Of a stretch of 64,000 nt of DNA, positions 1-7,816 are shown in pieces. Positions within the stretch are counted from its first letter, which is position 1. Every line of letters begins with the position of its first letter. Source of the stretch: Cellulophaga sp. 20_2_10 (GTDB taxonomy: Bacteria; Bacteroidota; Bacteroidia; Flavobacteriales; Flavobacteriaceae). The DNA lies in NCBI RefSeq assembly GCF_023476645.1, contig NZ_JAMCOJ010000005.1, positions 186,001 through 250,000 on the forward strand. Direction: 5' to 3'. The notes below the pieces were generated by a model. The model was not told the DNA's origin. It saw only the letters and a list, made by a program, of their open reading frames with translations, and ran no database searches. A program made the position numbers and the translations under genes.

Positions 1-1344
1 AAAGAAAAAATAGCTCTAGAAACCGCTACTATCGCTAAACAAAAAGCAACTAAACTTAATGACCCCAAGCTTTTAGAAAAAAGTGAAGAACGTTATGTGC
101 AAGCATTAATCTGGAATAGAAAATTTGTATCTGCAAAACAAGAAATTAGCGCATTAGACCAAAAATATACAAACCGAAATTGGGTTATGGCACTAAAAGC
201 TACATTGGGTATGTACACTGCTAAGTTTAAAACTAGTATTACTAATTATGACAAAATACTAGCAAACGATAGCTTATCTTTTGATGGTAATTTAGGAAAA
301 GCAAATGCATTATTTGCGTCTGATAAAATTGTACCTGCATACATAACTACATATAAAACCTTAGATATTTTTCCCAAACAGAAAGATGCATCAGGCTTAA
401 TTAAAAAGCTAAATACGAATTACACGCCATTTGCAGAACAGCAAGTTAGTTACACGTTTGATAATGGCGACAACACAGCTATATCTTTAAGAACTGCTGT
501 TATGGTACCACTATCTACTAAATTTAGAACAATGGTATCTTACCAATATAGAACCACAGAAAATACCACTACAAACAACAAAGCAAATTCGCATATTGTA
601 CAAGCTGATATTGAATATAAATTGATGCCGCAAACTAATTTATTAACCTCTATTGGCCTTAACAACTCTAGGTTTTCTAATACTGCATACACACAACCCA
701 TTTTACAAGCTAAATTACAAATGAAGCCTTTATCTTTTTTAAACCTAGATTTAGGATACCAAAGAGAGGTACAAAACTTTAACGCAGAGCTTATAGAAAG
801 AGAAATTGTGATGAACCATTACAGCTTAATTTATAACCTTAGTACTAATTTTAATTTAGGTTGGTATAGCCAACTTATACATACTAAGCAAACCGATGAC
901 AATGAAAGAAATCTTTTATTTACTTCTTTATATTATAATGTATTGCAAAAACCTGCTTTAAAATTTGGTGTAAACTACCAATACATAACATTTAAAGATC
1001 AGTTACCATTAATATATTTTAGTCCGGACAAATACAAAGCATTAGAATTATTTGGTGATGTAAGAGGAAAAGTAAATGAAAAAACAAACTATTTTGCAAG
1101 CGCAGCAACTGGTTTACAATATGTAGAAGAACAAGATGCTAGTTCCCTTTTTAGAGCTGAAGCTGGTTTAACACATCAATTTTCTGATCGGTTAATTGGT
1201 GACGTCTATGGTAAATACAGTAACATAGCATCTGCAACAGCTGCTGGTTTTGAGTTTACTGAAGTTGGTATTAAACTAAAATACTACTTAACTAAACAGC
1301 CATTATTTTTAAATAAGCTCAAGAAAAAATATCAGATAAAATAA
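1..1344 (+). CDS. C-terminal part of an outer-membrane beta-barrel protein (5' end outside window)
   Basis: The reading frame is open from the first base and has no convincing start, so the gene begins upstream of the window. The GTG at 97 is simply an internal valine codon. The first ~140 visible residues are helical and Lys/Ala-rich, ending in a segment about repeated units and spacing that resembles TPR-type repeats. From about residue 145 the chain switches to alternating short polar/hydrophobic stretches with Tyr/Phe at regular intervals, typical of an outer-membrane beta-barrel of the YaiO kind. Such barrels follow TPR domains in Bacteroidota export or polysaccharide systems. The product ends in a Lys-rich tail rather than a terminal Phe. 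The exact family and function are not identifiable without the missing N-terminus. Confidence 0.7.
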   Translation, partial: KEKIALETATIAKQKATKLNDPKLLEKSEERYVQALIWNRKFVSAKQEISALDQKYTNRNWVMALKATLGMYTAKFKTSITNYDKILANDSLSFDGNLGKANALFASDKIVPAYITTYKTLDIFPKQKDASGLIKKLNTNYTPFAEQQVSYTFDNGDNTAISLRTAVMVPLSTKFRTMVSYQYRTTENTTTNNKANSHIVQADIEYKLMPQTNLLTSIGLNNSRFSNTAYTQPILQAKLQMKPLSFLNLDLGYQREVQNFNAELIEREIVMNHYSLIYNLSTNFNLGWYSQLIHTKQTDDNERNLLFTSLYYNVLQKPALKFGVNYQYITFKDQLPLIYFSPDKYKALELFGDVRGKVNEKTNYFASAATGLQYVEEQDASSLFRAEAGLTHQFSDRLIGDVYGKYSNIASATAAGFEFTEVGIKLKYYLTKQPLFLNKLKKKYQIK

Positions 1345-1371
1345 AAATGCCTCAACATATAGTTAAGGCAT
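1335..1371 (-). terminator. Rho-independent terminator of the H-NOX/LytTR operon
   Basis: A stem (1347-1371, ATGCCT...AGGCAT plus an inner AAC/GTT) is followed on the minus strand by an interrupted T tract. The inner U-G pair forms only in minus-strand RNA, so it fits the end of the LytTR gene. It overlaps the stop of the convergent plus-strand gene. Confidence 0.6.
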
Positions 1372-1400
1372 AAACTTGTTTTTTTAGACTGAAGAGCTAC

Positions 1401-2120
1401 TTATAATAAATTTAATCTTCTCATTAATTCTGGTCTATTAGACCTGCTAATTGGCACTACGTTTTTTTCTATTAACACACTATTGTCTTCTATATCTATA
1501 ATCTTAGTAAAGTTTATAATATAAGATCTGTGTATTTGCAAAAACAGCTTTTCTGGTAATTTATCTTTAATCTTCTTTAGCGTATTACGTACTCTATAGG
1601 TTTCTTTTACTGTTTTAACTTCTATATAATCTCCTTTGGCTTCTATTAACTGTATGTCGTTAAAATTTATTTTTATTAGTCGCCTGTCTATATTAATATA
1701 CAATTCTTCACCTATCTCAGAGCTAGATGATGAACTTTGTGTTACCGACTCTACCTGTGACTGCTGAGAAAGTGATTTTTTTATTTTTTGTATCGATTTT
1801 TCAAAACGTTCTAGTGTAACTGGCTTTACCAAATAATCTACAATAGCCTCGTACTCATAAGCTTCTATTGCAAAGTTTGTGTCAGAAGTCGTTAAAACTA
1901 TTTTTGGTGGATTTTTTAATGTCTGCACAAAATCAAAACCACTAAAACCTGGCATATGTATATCTAAAAAGATTACATCTACTGTATTCTGATTTAAAAA
2001 TTTTATAGCCTCTATTGCGCTACTAAAATCATCTATAACATCCAAGTTATCAATTTTAGAGCATAGCTGAGATACAATTAGCCTTGCTGTTGCTTCGTCA
2101 TCTACTATAATACAATTCAT
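1401..2120 (-). CDS. LytTR-family response regulator
   Basis: This 239-residue protein has an N-terminal CheY-like receiver (about 1-120), with the acidic pair at D7/D8, phospho-acceptor D53 in FLDIHMPG and a KP near residue 100. A Ser-rich linker follows, then a C-terminal LytTR DNA-binding domain (about 140-239) with the typical IHRSYIIN core. LytTR regulators bind pairs of short direct repeats about 21 bp apart. It is the last gene of a tightly packed operon, three bases after the HPt gene, and is the only DNA-binding protein there. It is therefore the likely transcriptional output of the H-NOX/FIST kinases. Candidate target repeats lie at 7694-7756, upstream of the operon's first gene. 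Family assignment is secure; the target site is inferred. Confidence 0.93.
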   Translation of the reverse strand: MNCIIVDDEATARLIVSQLCSKIDNLDVIDDFSSAIEAIKFLNQNTVDVIFLDIHMPGFSGFDFVQTLKNPPKIVLTTSDTNFAIEAYEYEAIVDYLVKPVTLERFEKSIQKIKKSLSQQSQVESVTQSSSSSSEIGEELYINIDRRLIKINFNDIQLIEAKGDYIEVKTVKETYRVRNTLKKIKDKLPEKLFLQIHRSYIINFTKIIDIEDNSVLIEKNVVPISRSNRPELMRRLNLL

Positions 2121-2123
2121 ATT

Positions 2124-2441
2124 CTAAATGGTTTTTAGGTAGCTAGTTATTTTATCTAGTATTCGTTTAAAATCTGAGTCTAATTTAAAATTTCCTTCTC
2201 TTAGCTCGTTTTCATAAGTAACGGCCAATCCATAGGCTTTTTCTAGTCCTAGAATATTAAACTTGTGTTTTAATTTATGTACTATATCTGCCGTAGCAAT
2301 ATGGTTCTTAGTACTAACTCCCTTGTTGTACGTCTCTACTTCTCCAGGGTATTCTTTTTTTATAATAGCAATAAATTCGTTTAAAAATTCTTGGTTTCCG
2401 TCTGCTAGGGTATTTACGTAATTTAGATTAGGCTCTTCCAT
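2124..2441 (-). CDS. Stand-alone HPt phosphotransfer protein
   Basis: This all-helical protein of 105 residues carries the HPt signature around H55 (IVHKLKHKF), the expected phospho-accepting histidine. HPt proteins shuttle phosphate between receiver domains. The canonical G after HxLK is replaced by H, a mild deviation. Its start overlaps the end of the upstream histidine-kinase gene by 14 bases, and its stop lies three bases before the LytTR gene, implying translational coupling. Neither kinase in the operon has a fused receiver, so the HPt probably takes phosphate from a separate receiver, possibly the one encoded at 7234-7635, or acts as a phosphate sink. Confidence 0.85.
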   Translation of the reverse strand: MEEPNLNYVNTLADGNQEFLNEFIAIIKKEYPGEVETYNKGVSTKNHIATADIVHKLKHKFNILGLEKAYGLAVTYENELREGNFKLDSDFKRILDKITSYLKTI

Positions 2442-3504
2442 TCTGTTCTTTTTTAATAGTGAAGTAAAATGTAGTTCCTTCGTTTTCTTTTGATTCTAAA
2501 AATATTTCACCCTCATAGAAATTTACAATTTTTTCTACTAATGCTAAACCTATTCCGTTAGCTTCTATATCGTTATCTAACTTTTTAAACATTTCAAAAA
2601 TTTTACCTTGGTATTTTTCAGGAATGCCTGTACCGTTATCTTTTACAGCAAACCTCCAAAATTTATCATCTTCTTTATAACTAATACTTATTATACCCCT
2701 ATCTAAATGCTCTGTAGCTTTAACAGCGTTAGTAAGTAAGTTCATAAACAATTGATCTAACCTATACTTGTCTATATGTATCGTTGGTAGTTTATCTTCT
2801 ACTATAATTGTAACGTTTTCGGGTACATATATAGTACTCTCGATATCTTTTATAAGTTCTACTAAATCTACATTACTTTTAGTTTCTTCATTAGACCCAA
2901 TGGTTGCATGTTTTAAAATGCCACTAATTAGGTTGTCCATTTTTATTAAGTTCTGCGATATTAGCGAGCAGTTGTTTAGACTATCTTCTGCAAACTTGTG
3001 CTTTTCCTCTTCTACAATCCAACTCATAAGCGTATTTATATTACGCATAGGAGATTTTAAATCATGAGATACTACGTGCGCATAGTTATTTAAAGACTTA
3101 TTTTGTTCCTCTAAATCCTTTACCAGCCTATCTTTTTCTATAGTAACCATTGCAATATGTTCTGCCTGTTTACTAATATGCTTTGCTAACATTTGTGCAC
3201 TTACTATATTAGATTCTGTTTTAACAACATCTTCTGTATTACCTAAATTAATATTTAGGCTATTAATGGCTTTTTCTAGTGCCTCTAGTGTTTTATTTTG
3301 TTCTTTTGCCTCTTCTGCTAGTTCTAAATTTGCTGCTTTTAATTCTTGTGCACTAATAGTCGTTGCACGTTGTATCATAGAAATTTTATCGTCATAATCT
3401 TCATAAGATTTTTCTACGGCACTAAACAGCATTGCTAAGTCTACATCATTTTTAAACTTTTCTGGCAAATTTTTTCGAATTTGTCTTTTTAATAGTGAAT
3501 GCAT
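2428..3504 (-). CDS. Sensor histidine kinase lacking a membrane or PAS sensor domain
   Basis: The 358-residue protein has an N-terminal helical/coiled-coil part (about 1-140), then a HisKA dimerisation helix with phospho-accepting H147 (VVSHDLKSP) and a HATPase_c domain with N, G1 (DNGTGIP) and G2 (NGIGLAL) boxes. No membrane segment is visible, so it should be cytosolic and take its signal from a partner. It starts at the stop of the FIST gene with a one-base overlap, and FIST proteins (NosP group) are known to control adjacent kinases, so the FIST protein is its likely input. Its catalytic half closely resembles that of the larger kinase at 4642-6621. Confidence 0.93.
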   Translation of the reverse strand: MHSLLKRQIRKNLPEKFKNDVDLAMLFSAVEKSYEDYDDKISMIQRATTISAQELKAANLELAEEAKEQNKTLEALEKAINSLNINLGNTEDVVKTESNIVSAQMLAKHISKQAEHIAMVTIEKDRLVKDLEEQNKSLNNYAHVVSHDLKSPMRNINTLMSWIVEEEKHKFAEDSLNNCSLISQNLIKMDNLISGILKHATIGSNEETKSNVDLVELIKDIESTIYVPENVTIIVEDKLPTIHIDKYRLDQLFMNLLTNAVKATEHLDRGIISISYKEDDKFWRFAVKDNGTGIPEKYQGKIFEMFKKLDNDIEANGIGLALVEKIVNFYEGEIFLESKENEGTTFYFTIKKEQNGRA

Positions 3505-4637
3505 TACTCGCTAATTAAGGTTAAAGTCATTGTTTGGTTGTGCAATTTGCAAGCATTGTTGCCTTCAAAAGGTGCCATTTCTCCGTAAGAATAATATCCC
3601 ATAATTTTAGATTGATTTCCTATTACATCTAAAACCTCTTCTACTTCTTCTTCTGTTCTTTGGTCCATAACCAATTTACGACCAATGCAACTTACAAGTA
3701 ATGCAAGCTCTGGATTTGTTTTCCTATTTCTAGATGCATATACAGCCGCTTTATTTGCACCTTCTGCAATATCATCTACAGTAGACATCATTAATTGTAC
3801 AATAGAGCCTTCTGGTACATCACCGGCTAATATCATTGTATTTTTATCTTCATCAATATTTAAAATTGTGCGTACAATGGGCTCTGCACCTTCGTCTGTT
3901 TTTACACTTAAAGGGTATAATAATGCAGATTTAGGCAACTCGTTTGCTTTTTCTCCTAAATACTTTTTATAGAGATCTAATGCAGGCTTACCATCTAACT
4001 CATATAAAATATTTCCTTTAGATTTTGTTATAATACGTTCTGGCCCAAAACCCGTCCAGCCTCCATAATTAGCACTAGTAATCTCTAATGATGTACCATA
4101 AAAACCAATGGCAACAATTTCACCTTCTTTAGGGTTCTCATTATAAGATGTTAGTGTTCTTTCAAAACGATCATCATCTCCACATAAACCACCAGAAAGT
4201 CCTATAGATATATCTTTCTCTTTTTCTATTCCGGCAATTAAAGCACTACCATTTACAGTACTGCCTTCAGAGACTACATATATATGCCTAAGATCTTCCT
4301 TAGGGAATTCTGCTATTAATTGTGATCCTAAATCTTCTTCGTTATTATTAAAATCCTTTACATTTTTACTCTTAACTATATAAGACGATTTTTTAAACTC
4401 TATTGCTGTTAATACAATTGAATTATTAGTGACACTATCTCCTAAAATTTCACCAGAAGTACTACCAAAAACTATGTTTCCGTTAGGAAACATTTCCTTA
4501 ACCTCGGTATATAAATTTGTATCCTCTAACATATATCTATTGCCAAATACCAATACCAAAGGGTTATTTAAAGCTACATTTTCTGTTGTAAATTGAAAAC
4601 TAGAGCCATTATTTTTTTTTGCTTGTACTATTATCAT
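3504..4637 (-). CDS. FIST-domain protein, candidate NosP-like sensor
   Basis: This protein has an N-terminal FIST_N region (roughly residues 10-215 of 377) and a C-terminal FIST_C domain (about 220-377) ending in the family-typical LHNQTMTLTLISE. I chose the ATG at 4637, five bases after the upstream kinase's stop. The in-frame ATG at 4697 would overlap that gene by 56 bases and add 20 atypical residues. FIST domains are sensory; the NosP subgroup binds haem and nitric oxide and regulates a neighbouring histidine kinase. The presence of an H-NOX gene two genes upstream makes NO sensing plausible here, but I cannot identify a haem ligand from sequence alone. It has no signal peptide and no membrane segment. 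Confidence 0.88.
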   Translation of the reverse strand: MIIVQAKKNNGSSFQFTTENVALNNPLVLVFGNRYMLEDTNLYTEVKEMFPNGNIVFGSTSGEILGDSVTNNSIVLTAIEFKKSSYIVKSKNVKDFNNNEEDLGSQLIAEFPKEDLRHIYVVSEGSTVNGSALIAGIEKEKDISIGLSGGLCGDDDRFERTLTSYNENPKEGEIVAIGFYGTSLEITSANYGGWTGFGPERIITKSKGNILYELDGKPALDLYKKYLGEKANELPKSALLYPLSVKTDEGAEPIVRTILNIDEDKNTMILAGDVPEGSIVQLMMSTVDDIAEGANKAAVYASRNRKTNPELALLVSCIGRKLVMDQRTEEEVEEVLDVIGNQSKIMGYYSYGEMAPFEGNNACKLHNQTMTLTLISE

Positions 4638-4641
4638 AACT

Positions 4642-6621
4642 CTAATTACTATCTTTTTTAAGGGTGAAAAAGAATTTTGTTCCTTTTCCCAATTCACTTT
4701 CTATCCAAACTTTACCTTGGTAGCGGTCTACAATTTTTTTAACTATTGATAAACCTATTCCTGTAGAGCGCTCGTTGTCTCCTATAGATTGAAAAATTTC
4801 GAATATCTTTTTGTGAAATTTCTCTGGTATACCAACACCGTTATCTTCTATACAAAATTGCCAATGTTCTTTTTGATCTGTACACAATACTTTTACAATT
4901 CCTTCCTTTTTTTCTATATGAACAACAGCATTACCAATTATATTCTGAAACAATTGATGAATTTTAGTACTGTCTGCAATTAACAATGGAAGTTTTTCTG
5001 GTACAACTACAGTTACATGTTCTGGTATATAAATACTATCTTTTATGTCTGTAATAATGTTATTTAAATCTACTTTAGCAGTAGACATTTGGGAGCTTCC
5101 GGCAGTAGAATACTCTAAAATACCGTGAATTAACTTGTCCATAAAAGCAATTTTTTCTTGCATAAGTGTTAGGTTTTGCACTCCAGCTTCATCCAACACA
5201 TCTTTATAATCTTCATACGTCCAAGTTGCCAATGCACTTATACTACGTAGAGGTGATTTAAGATCATGAGATACTATATGTGCATACTCTTGCAAACCAT
5301 CGTTACTAATTTTTAACTCTTTAAGTAGCTGCTCTTTTTGCTCTTCTAACTTTTTTTGCCCTGTTATATCTAAATGAATACCAATAGAACCAACGACCTT
5401 ACCTTCTTCATTATATCTTGGAGCACCACTAACAAGCCAATCTCTAATCTCTCCTTTTTTATTAGATATTTTAATCTCGTAAGAGTCTGATATTCCTTCT
5501 AGTCTTTTACGAGTTTTCTCTGCTACAGCTTCATTATTCTGTATGTTTAATATCTTAATAGCATCTTTACCTATTAGTTCTTCTTTGGTATAACCACTCA
5601 TAGAACAAAAGCTTTGGTTTACCATCTGGATTTCATCATCAATAGTTATCTCTATTAAACCCAGATTCATATTAGCTATAATGCCACTATATTTATCTTT
5701 TTCTGCTTTAATTTGTTCTTCTGCTTTTCGCTCTTTGGTAATGTCTTCTATTACGTAAACTTGATATTCTATCTCTCCTTTATCGTTTTTAACAACACTT
5801 ACATTTGTTTTAGCTAAAATGATAGAGCCATCTTTTTTAAAGTACTTTTTTACAGTAGAAAAGTTGTCTAAAAGCCCTGCAGTCATTTCTGAAACCTGCT
5901 TTTCTGTTGCTGCTACATCTTCGGGTTCAGAAATGTTTGATAATTTTATTTCTTCTACCACAGCATTTTTATATCCTAAAAGGTTTATAAACGCGGTATT
6001 AGATTTTATTATTTTATCGTCAACAGTTAAAACAATCCCTAAAGGAGAATTTTCTACAATAATATCTAATTGTTTTTTTTGCTCGTTTAGTAATTCTTTA
6101 ATTTCTGTTTCCTGACTAATATCTCTTATTATACCTTGGGCGCCTATTGGCTTAAAGTCCATATCATAAATAACGCTTGTATTTATTTGTATCCACTTAT
6201 AGCTACCATCTTTTAAAATAATTTTAGCTCTGTAATTTTTTAAAGTCCCAATTTCTAGTAATCGCTGAAAAGACTCTATGGTGTATTGTATAAAATCTTT
6301 GTGTACTAACTTGGGTAGGTTTATGGTTTCTTTGGTATTATCATAACCCAAAAATTCTCGGGCAGATTTGTTCATGTTTACAACATTAAAATTTAGATCC
6401 ATAACAACATAAGGATCTATAATATTAACAAAGCCACCGTCTAATTGTGATGTTGTTTCTGTTAACAAATTTTCTAATTTGTTGTTTGCCTGTTTAAGAT
6501 GTAGTGCAGTATCAAAAAGCTCCTTAGATTTATCCTCTAAAATTTTCTCTGCTTGTATTCTCGCTTTCTTTTGTCTTTCTAGTGCTCTTTTGAGCAAGTG
6601 TATTTCTTTCTCACTATCCAT
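4642..6621 (-). CDS. Three-PAS-domain histidine kinase, likely H-NOX partner
   Basis: The 659-residue cytosolic kinase has an N-terminal coiled coil (about 1-60), three consecutive PAS/PAC modules (about 62-172, 184-296 and 312-421), a HisKA helix with H452 (IVSHDLKSP) and a HATPase_c domain (DNGVGIP, STGIGLSI). No transmembrane segment is visible. Its start overlaps the H-NOX gene's stop by eight bases, the arrangement seen for H-NOX proteins that control a cognate kinase in cis. The regulatory input is therefore probably NO- or redox-dependent binding of H-NOX, with the PAS domains free to add further signals. There is no receiver domain, so phosphate must pass to a separate protein. Confidence 0.94.
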   Translation of the reverse strand: MDSEKEIHLLKRALERQKKARIQAEKILEDKSKELFDTALHLKQANNKLENLLTETTSQLDGGFVNIIDPYVVMDLNFNVVNMNKSAREFLGYDNTKETINLPKLVHKDFIQYTIESFQRLLEIGTLKNYRAKIILKDGSYKWIQINTSVIYDMDFKPIGAQGIIRDISQETEIKELLNEQKKQLDIIVENSPLGIVLTVDDKIIKSNTAFINLLGYKNAVVEEIKLSNISEPEDVAATEKQVSEMTAGLLDNFSTVKKYFKKDGSIILAKTNVSVVKNDKGEIEYQVYVIEDITKERKAEEQIKAEKDKYSGIIANMNLGLIEITIDDEIQMVNQSFCSMSGYTKEELIGKDAIKILNIQNNEAVAEKTRKRLEGISDSYEIKISNKKGEIRDWLVSGAPRYNEEGKVVGSIGIHLDITGQKKLEEQKEQLLKELKISNDGLQEYAHIVSHDLKSPLRSISALATWTYEDYKDVLDEAGVQNLTLMQEKIAFMDKLIHGILEYSTAGSSQMSTAKVDLNNIITDIKDSIYIPEHVTVVVPEKLPLLIADSTKIHQLFQNIIGNAVVHIEKKEGIVKVLCTDQKEHWQFCIEDNGVGIPEKFHKKIFEIFQSIGDNERSTGIGLSIVKKIVDRYQGKVWIESELGKGTKFFFTLKKDSN

Positions 6622-7156
6622 TCTGTACTATATCAAATTTAACTTCTGTTCCGTTATCATTTAAAAGTTGATATGTTACTGTAGCCGTACTATTAAAATG
6701 TTCAAAAGACTTTTCTATAAGACCGTGAGCTAATTGGTACAAACCTCTAGATGAAGAATAAACCATAGAGATAGAAGTATCTGTTTTTTCTAAAATTTTA
6801 AACGTTGGCAACTCAGCATCAGGATACAGTTTTTTTACATGTACATGAATATGGTCTTCTATAGAGTACAATAAACTTAAAGGAGAATTATAACTTTTAA
6901 TTACTTCTGGGTGTGCACTTGCCAAGCCATTAAATAAAAATAAACCAAATGCGTAGATTAAATCTCCTACTGGCGTTTTAACTTCTGTACTTAAACTGGT
7001 AATAAGACTTACCATTTCGTTAAAACTGTAGGTGCCAACAGATGTATAAATCCCTTCTGATGGTAAATTAGAATTTTCTATAATATTATCTACAGTTTCT
7101 AATCCAAACTTAGATTCTACCATTTCTAAAAATTCGGTAAATACAACTCCTTTCAT
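6614..7156 (-). CDS. H-NOX haem nitric oxide/oxygen-binding sensor
   Basis: This single-domain protein of 180 residues matches the H-NOX (HNOB) family over its whole length. The proximal haem ligand is H104 in IHVHVKKLYPDAELP, aligned with the sGC/Tt H-NOX histidine. The haem-propionate clamp YxSxR is intact as Y133-S135-R137 (YSSSR). H-NOX proteins bind NO, and in some lineages O2, and regulate a neighbouring histidine kinase or cyclase. I see no obvious distal Tyr, but I cannot exclude O2 binding without an alignment. It is encoded directly upstream of, and overlaps, the PAS kinase gene. Expression may come from the promoter of the receiver gene 77 bp upstream or from a weak internal promoter. 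Confidence 0.94.
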   Translation of the reverse strand: MKGVVFTEFLEMVESKFGLETVDNIIENSNLPSEGIYTSVGTYSFNEMVSLITSLSTEVKTPVGDLIYAFGLFLFNGLASAHPEVIKSYNSPLSLLYSIEDHIHVHVKKLYPDAELPTFKILEKTDTSISMVYSSSRGLYQLAHGLIEKSFEHFNSTATVTYQLLNDNGTEVKFDIVQNG

Positions 7157-7175
7157 ACTTAGACGTTTAAGTAAT

Positions 7176-7202
7176 TAAAAGTAAGAAAAATAATACCTAC
7201 AA
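7176..7202 (-). promoter_or_regulatory. Weak candidate internal promoter before H-NOX gene
   Basis: On the minus strand a TTG (7200-7202) is followed after 16 bp by TACTTTTA (7176-7183), one mismatch from the Bacteroidota TAnnTTTG element. The leader would be only about 15 nt, so this is tentative. Confidence 0.25.
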
Positions 7203-7233
7203 TATCATTTTTGTTGTGAAACGCGTTAAATCA

Positions 7234-7635
7234 TTAGCCTTTTACTAGTTCGTTGTTGTCCCAGTAGTTAAGAACACTTTGCATTTTAGTTTCGTAATCC
7301 TCGTATTTAAGCGGTTTAATAACATAACCTGCAATACCAATTCTATAACATTCTAATAAATCTGCTCTATTTTCTGATGTTGTTAATACAATTGTTGGCA
7401 AATACCTTAAAGTGTCATCTGCCTTTAAAATAGACAAAAACTCTATGCCACTCATTCTTGGCATATTTAAATCTAACAAAATAATGTCTGGTAAAGTATT
7501 ACCTGATTTTAATATATCTAGAGCTTCCTCACCATTCTTTGCCTCCGTTATTTTATGCTTTAATTGAAGCTTAGAAACTGTTCTTTTCAGCTTCATAGTC
7601 TCAATCATATCGTCTTCAATAAATAAAATATTCAT
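7234..7635 (-). CDS. Stand-alone CheY-like receiver protein
   Basis: This 133-residue protein is a lone receiver domain. It has acidic residues E7-D8-D9, phospho-acceptor D55 in ILLDLNMPRMSG, the conserved T in VLTTS and K in GYVIKPL. There is no output domain. It lies 77 bp upstream of the H-NOX gene on the same strand with no terminator between, so it probably belongs to the same transcript. Since the two kinases of the operon have no receivers of their own and an HPt protein is encoded downstream, this protein is the obvious intermediate in a kinase-receiver-HPt-LytTR relay. That role is inference. Confidence 0.93.
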   Translation of the reverse strand: MNILFIEDDMIETMKLKRTVSKLQLKHKITEAKNGEEALDILKSGNTLPDIILLDLNMPRMSGIEFLSILKADDTLRYLPTIVLTTSENRADLLECYRIGIAGYVIKPLKYEDYETKMQSVLNYWDNNELVKG

Positions 7636-7655
7636 AATTCTAGATTTTATATAGA

Positions 7656-7663
7656 CAAAAGTA
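7656..7663 (-). promoter_or_regulatory. Promoter -7 element of receiver/H-NOX operon
   Basis: TACTTTTG on the minus strand matches the Bacteroidota TAnnTTTG consensus exactly and lies about 20 bases before the ATG at 7635. The -33 region has only TTT-like sequence, which fits a promoter needing an activator at the adjacent repeats (7694-7756). Confidence 0.45.
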
Positions 7664-7693
7664 ATAGTACACTTCTAATTAAAATTTAGCCTG

Positions 7694-7756
7694 TAGGTGA
7701 ATAGTAGTTTAGTGTAGACGAATGGTAATTTACTATAGGTTAATAAATTTAAATTT
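7694..7756 (-). promoter_or_regulatory. Three 21-bp direct repeats, candidate LytTR operator
   Basis: Three head-to-tail 21-bp units occupy 7694-7714, 7715-7735 and 7736-7756. The two nearest the promoter share 15 of the first 20 positions. Read on the minus strand their common core is ACYATTCRYCTA; the distal copy keeps ATT and CCTA. Tandem repeats with 21-bp spacing are the known site architecture of LytTR regulators. The array ends about 30 bp upstream of the -7 element, a position expected for an activator. Confidence 0.5.
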
Positions 7757-7816
7757 TAATAATTAATAAAATTCACCATTAAGCAACCAAGAAATCTAGT
7801 GAAATATTATCTTGTT

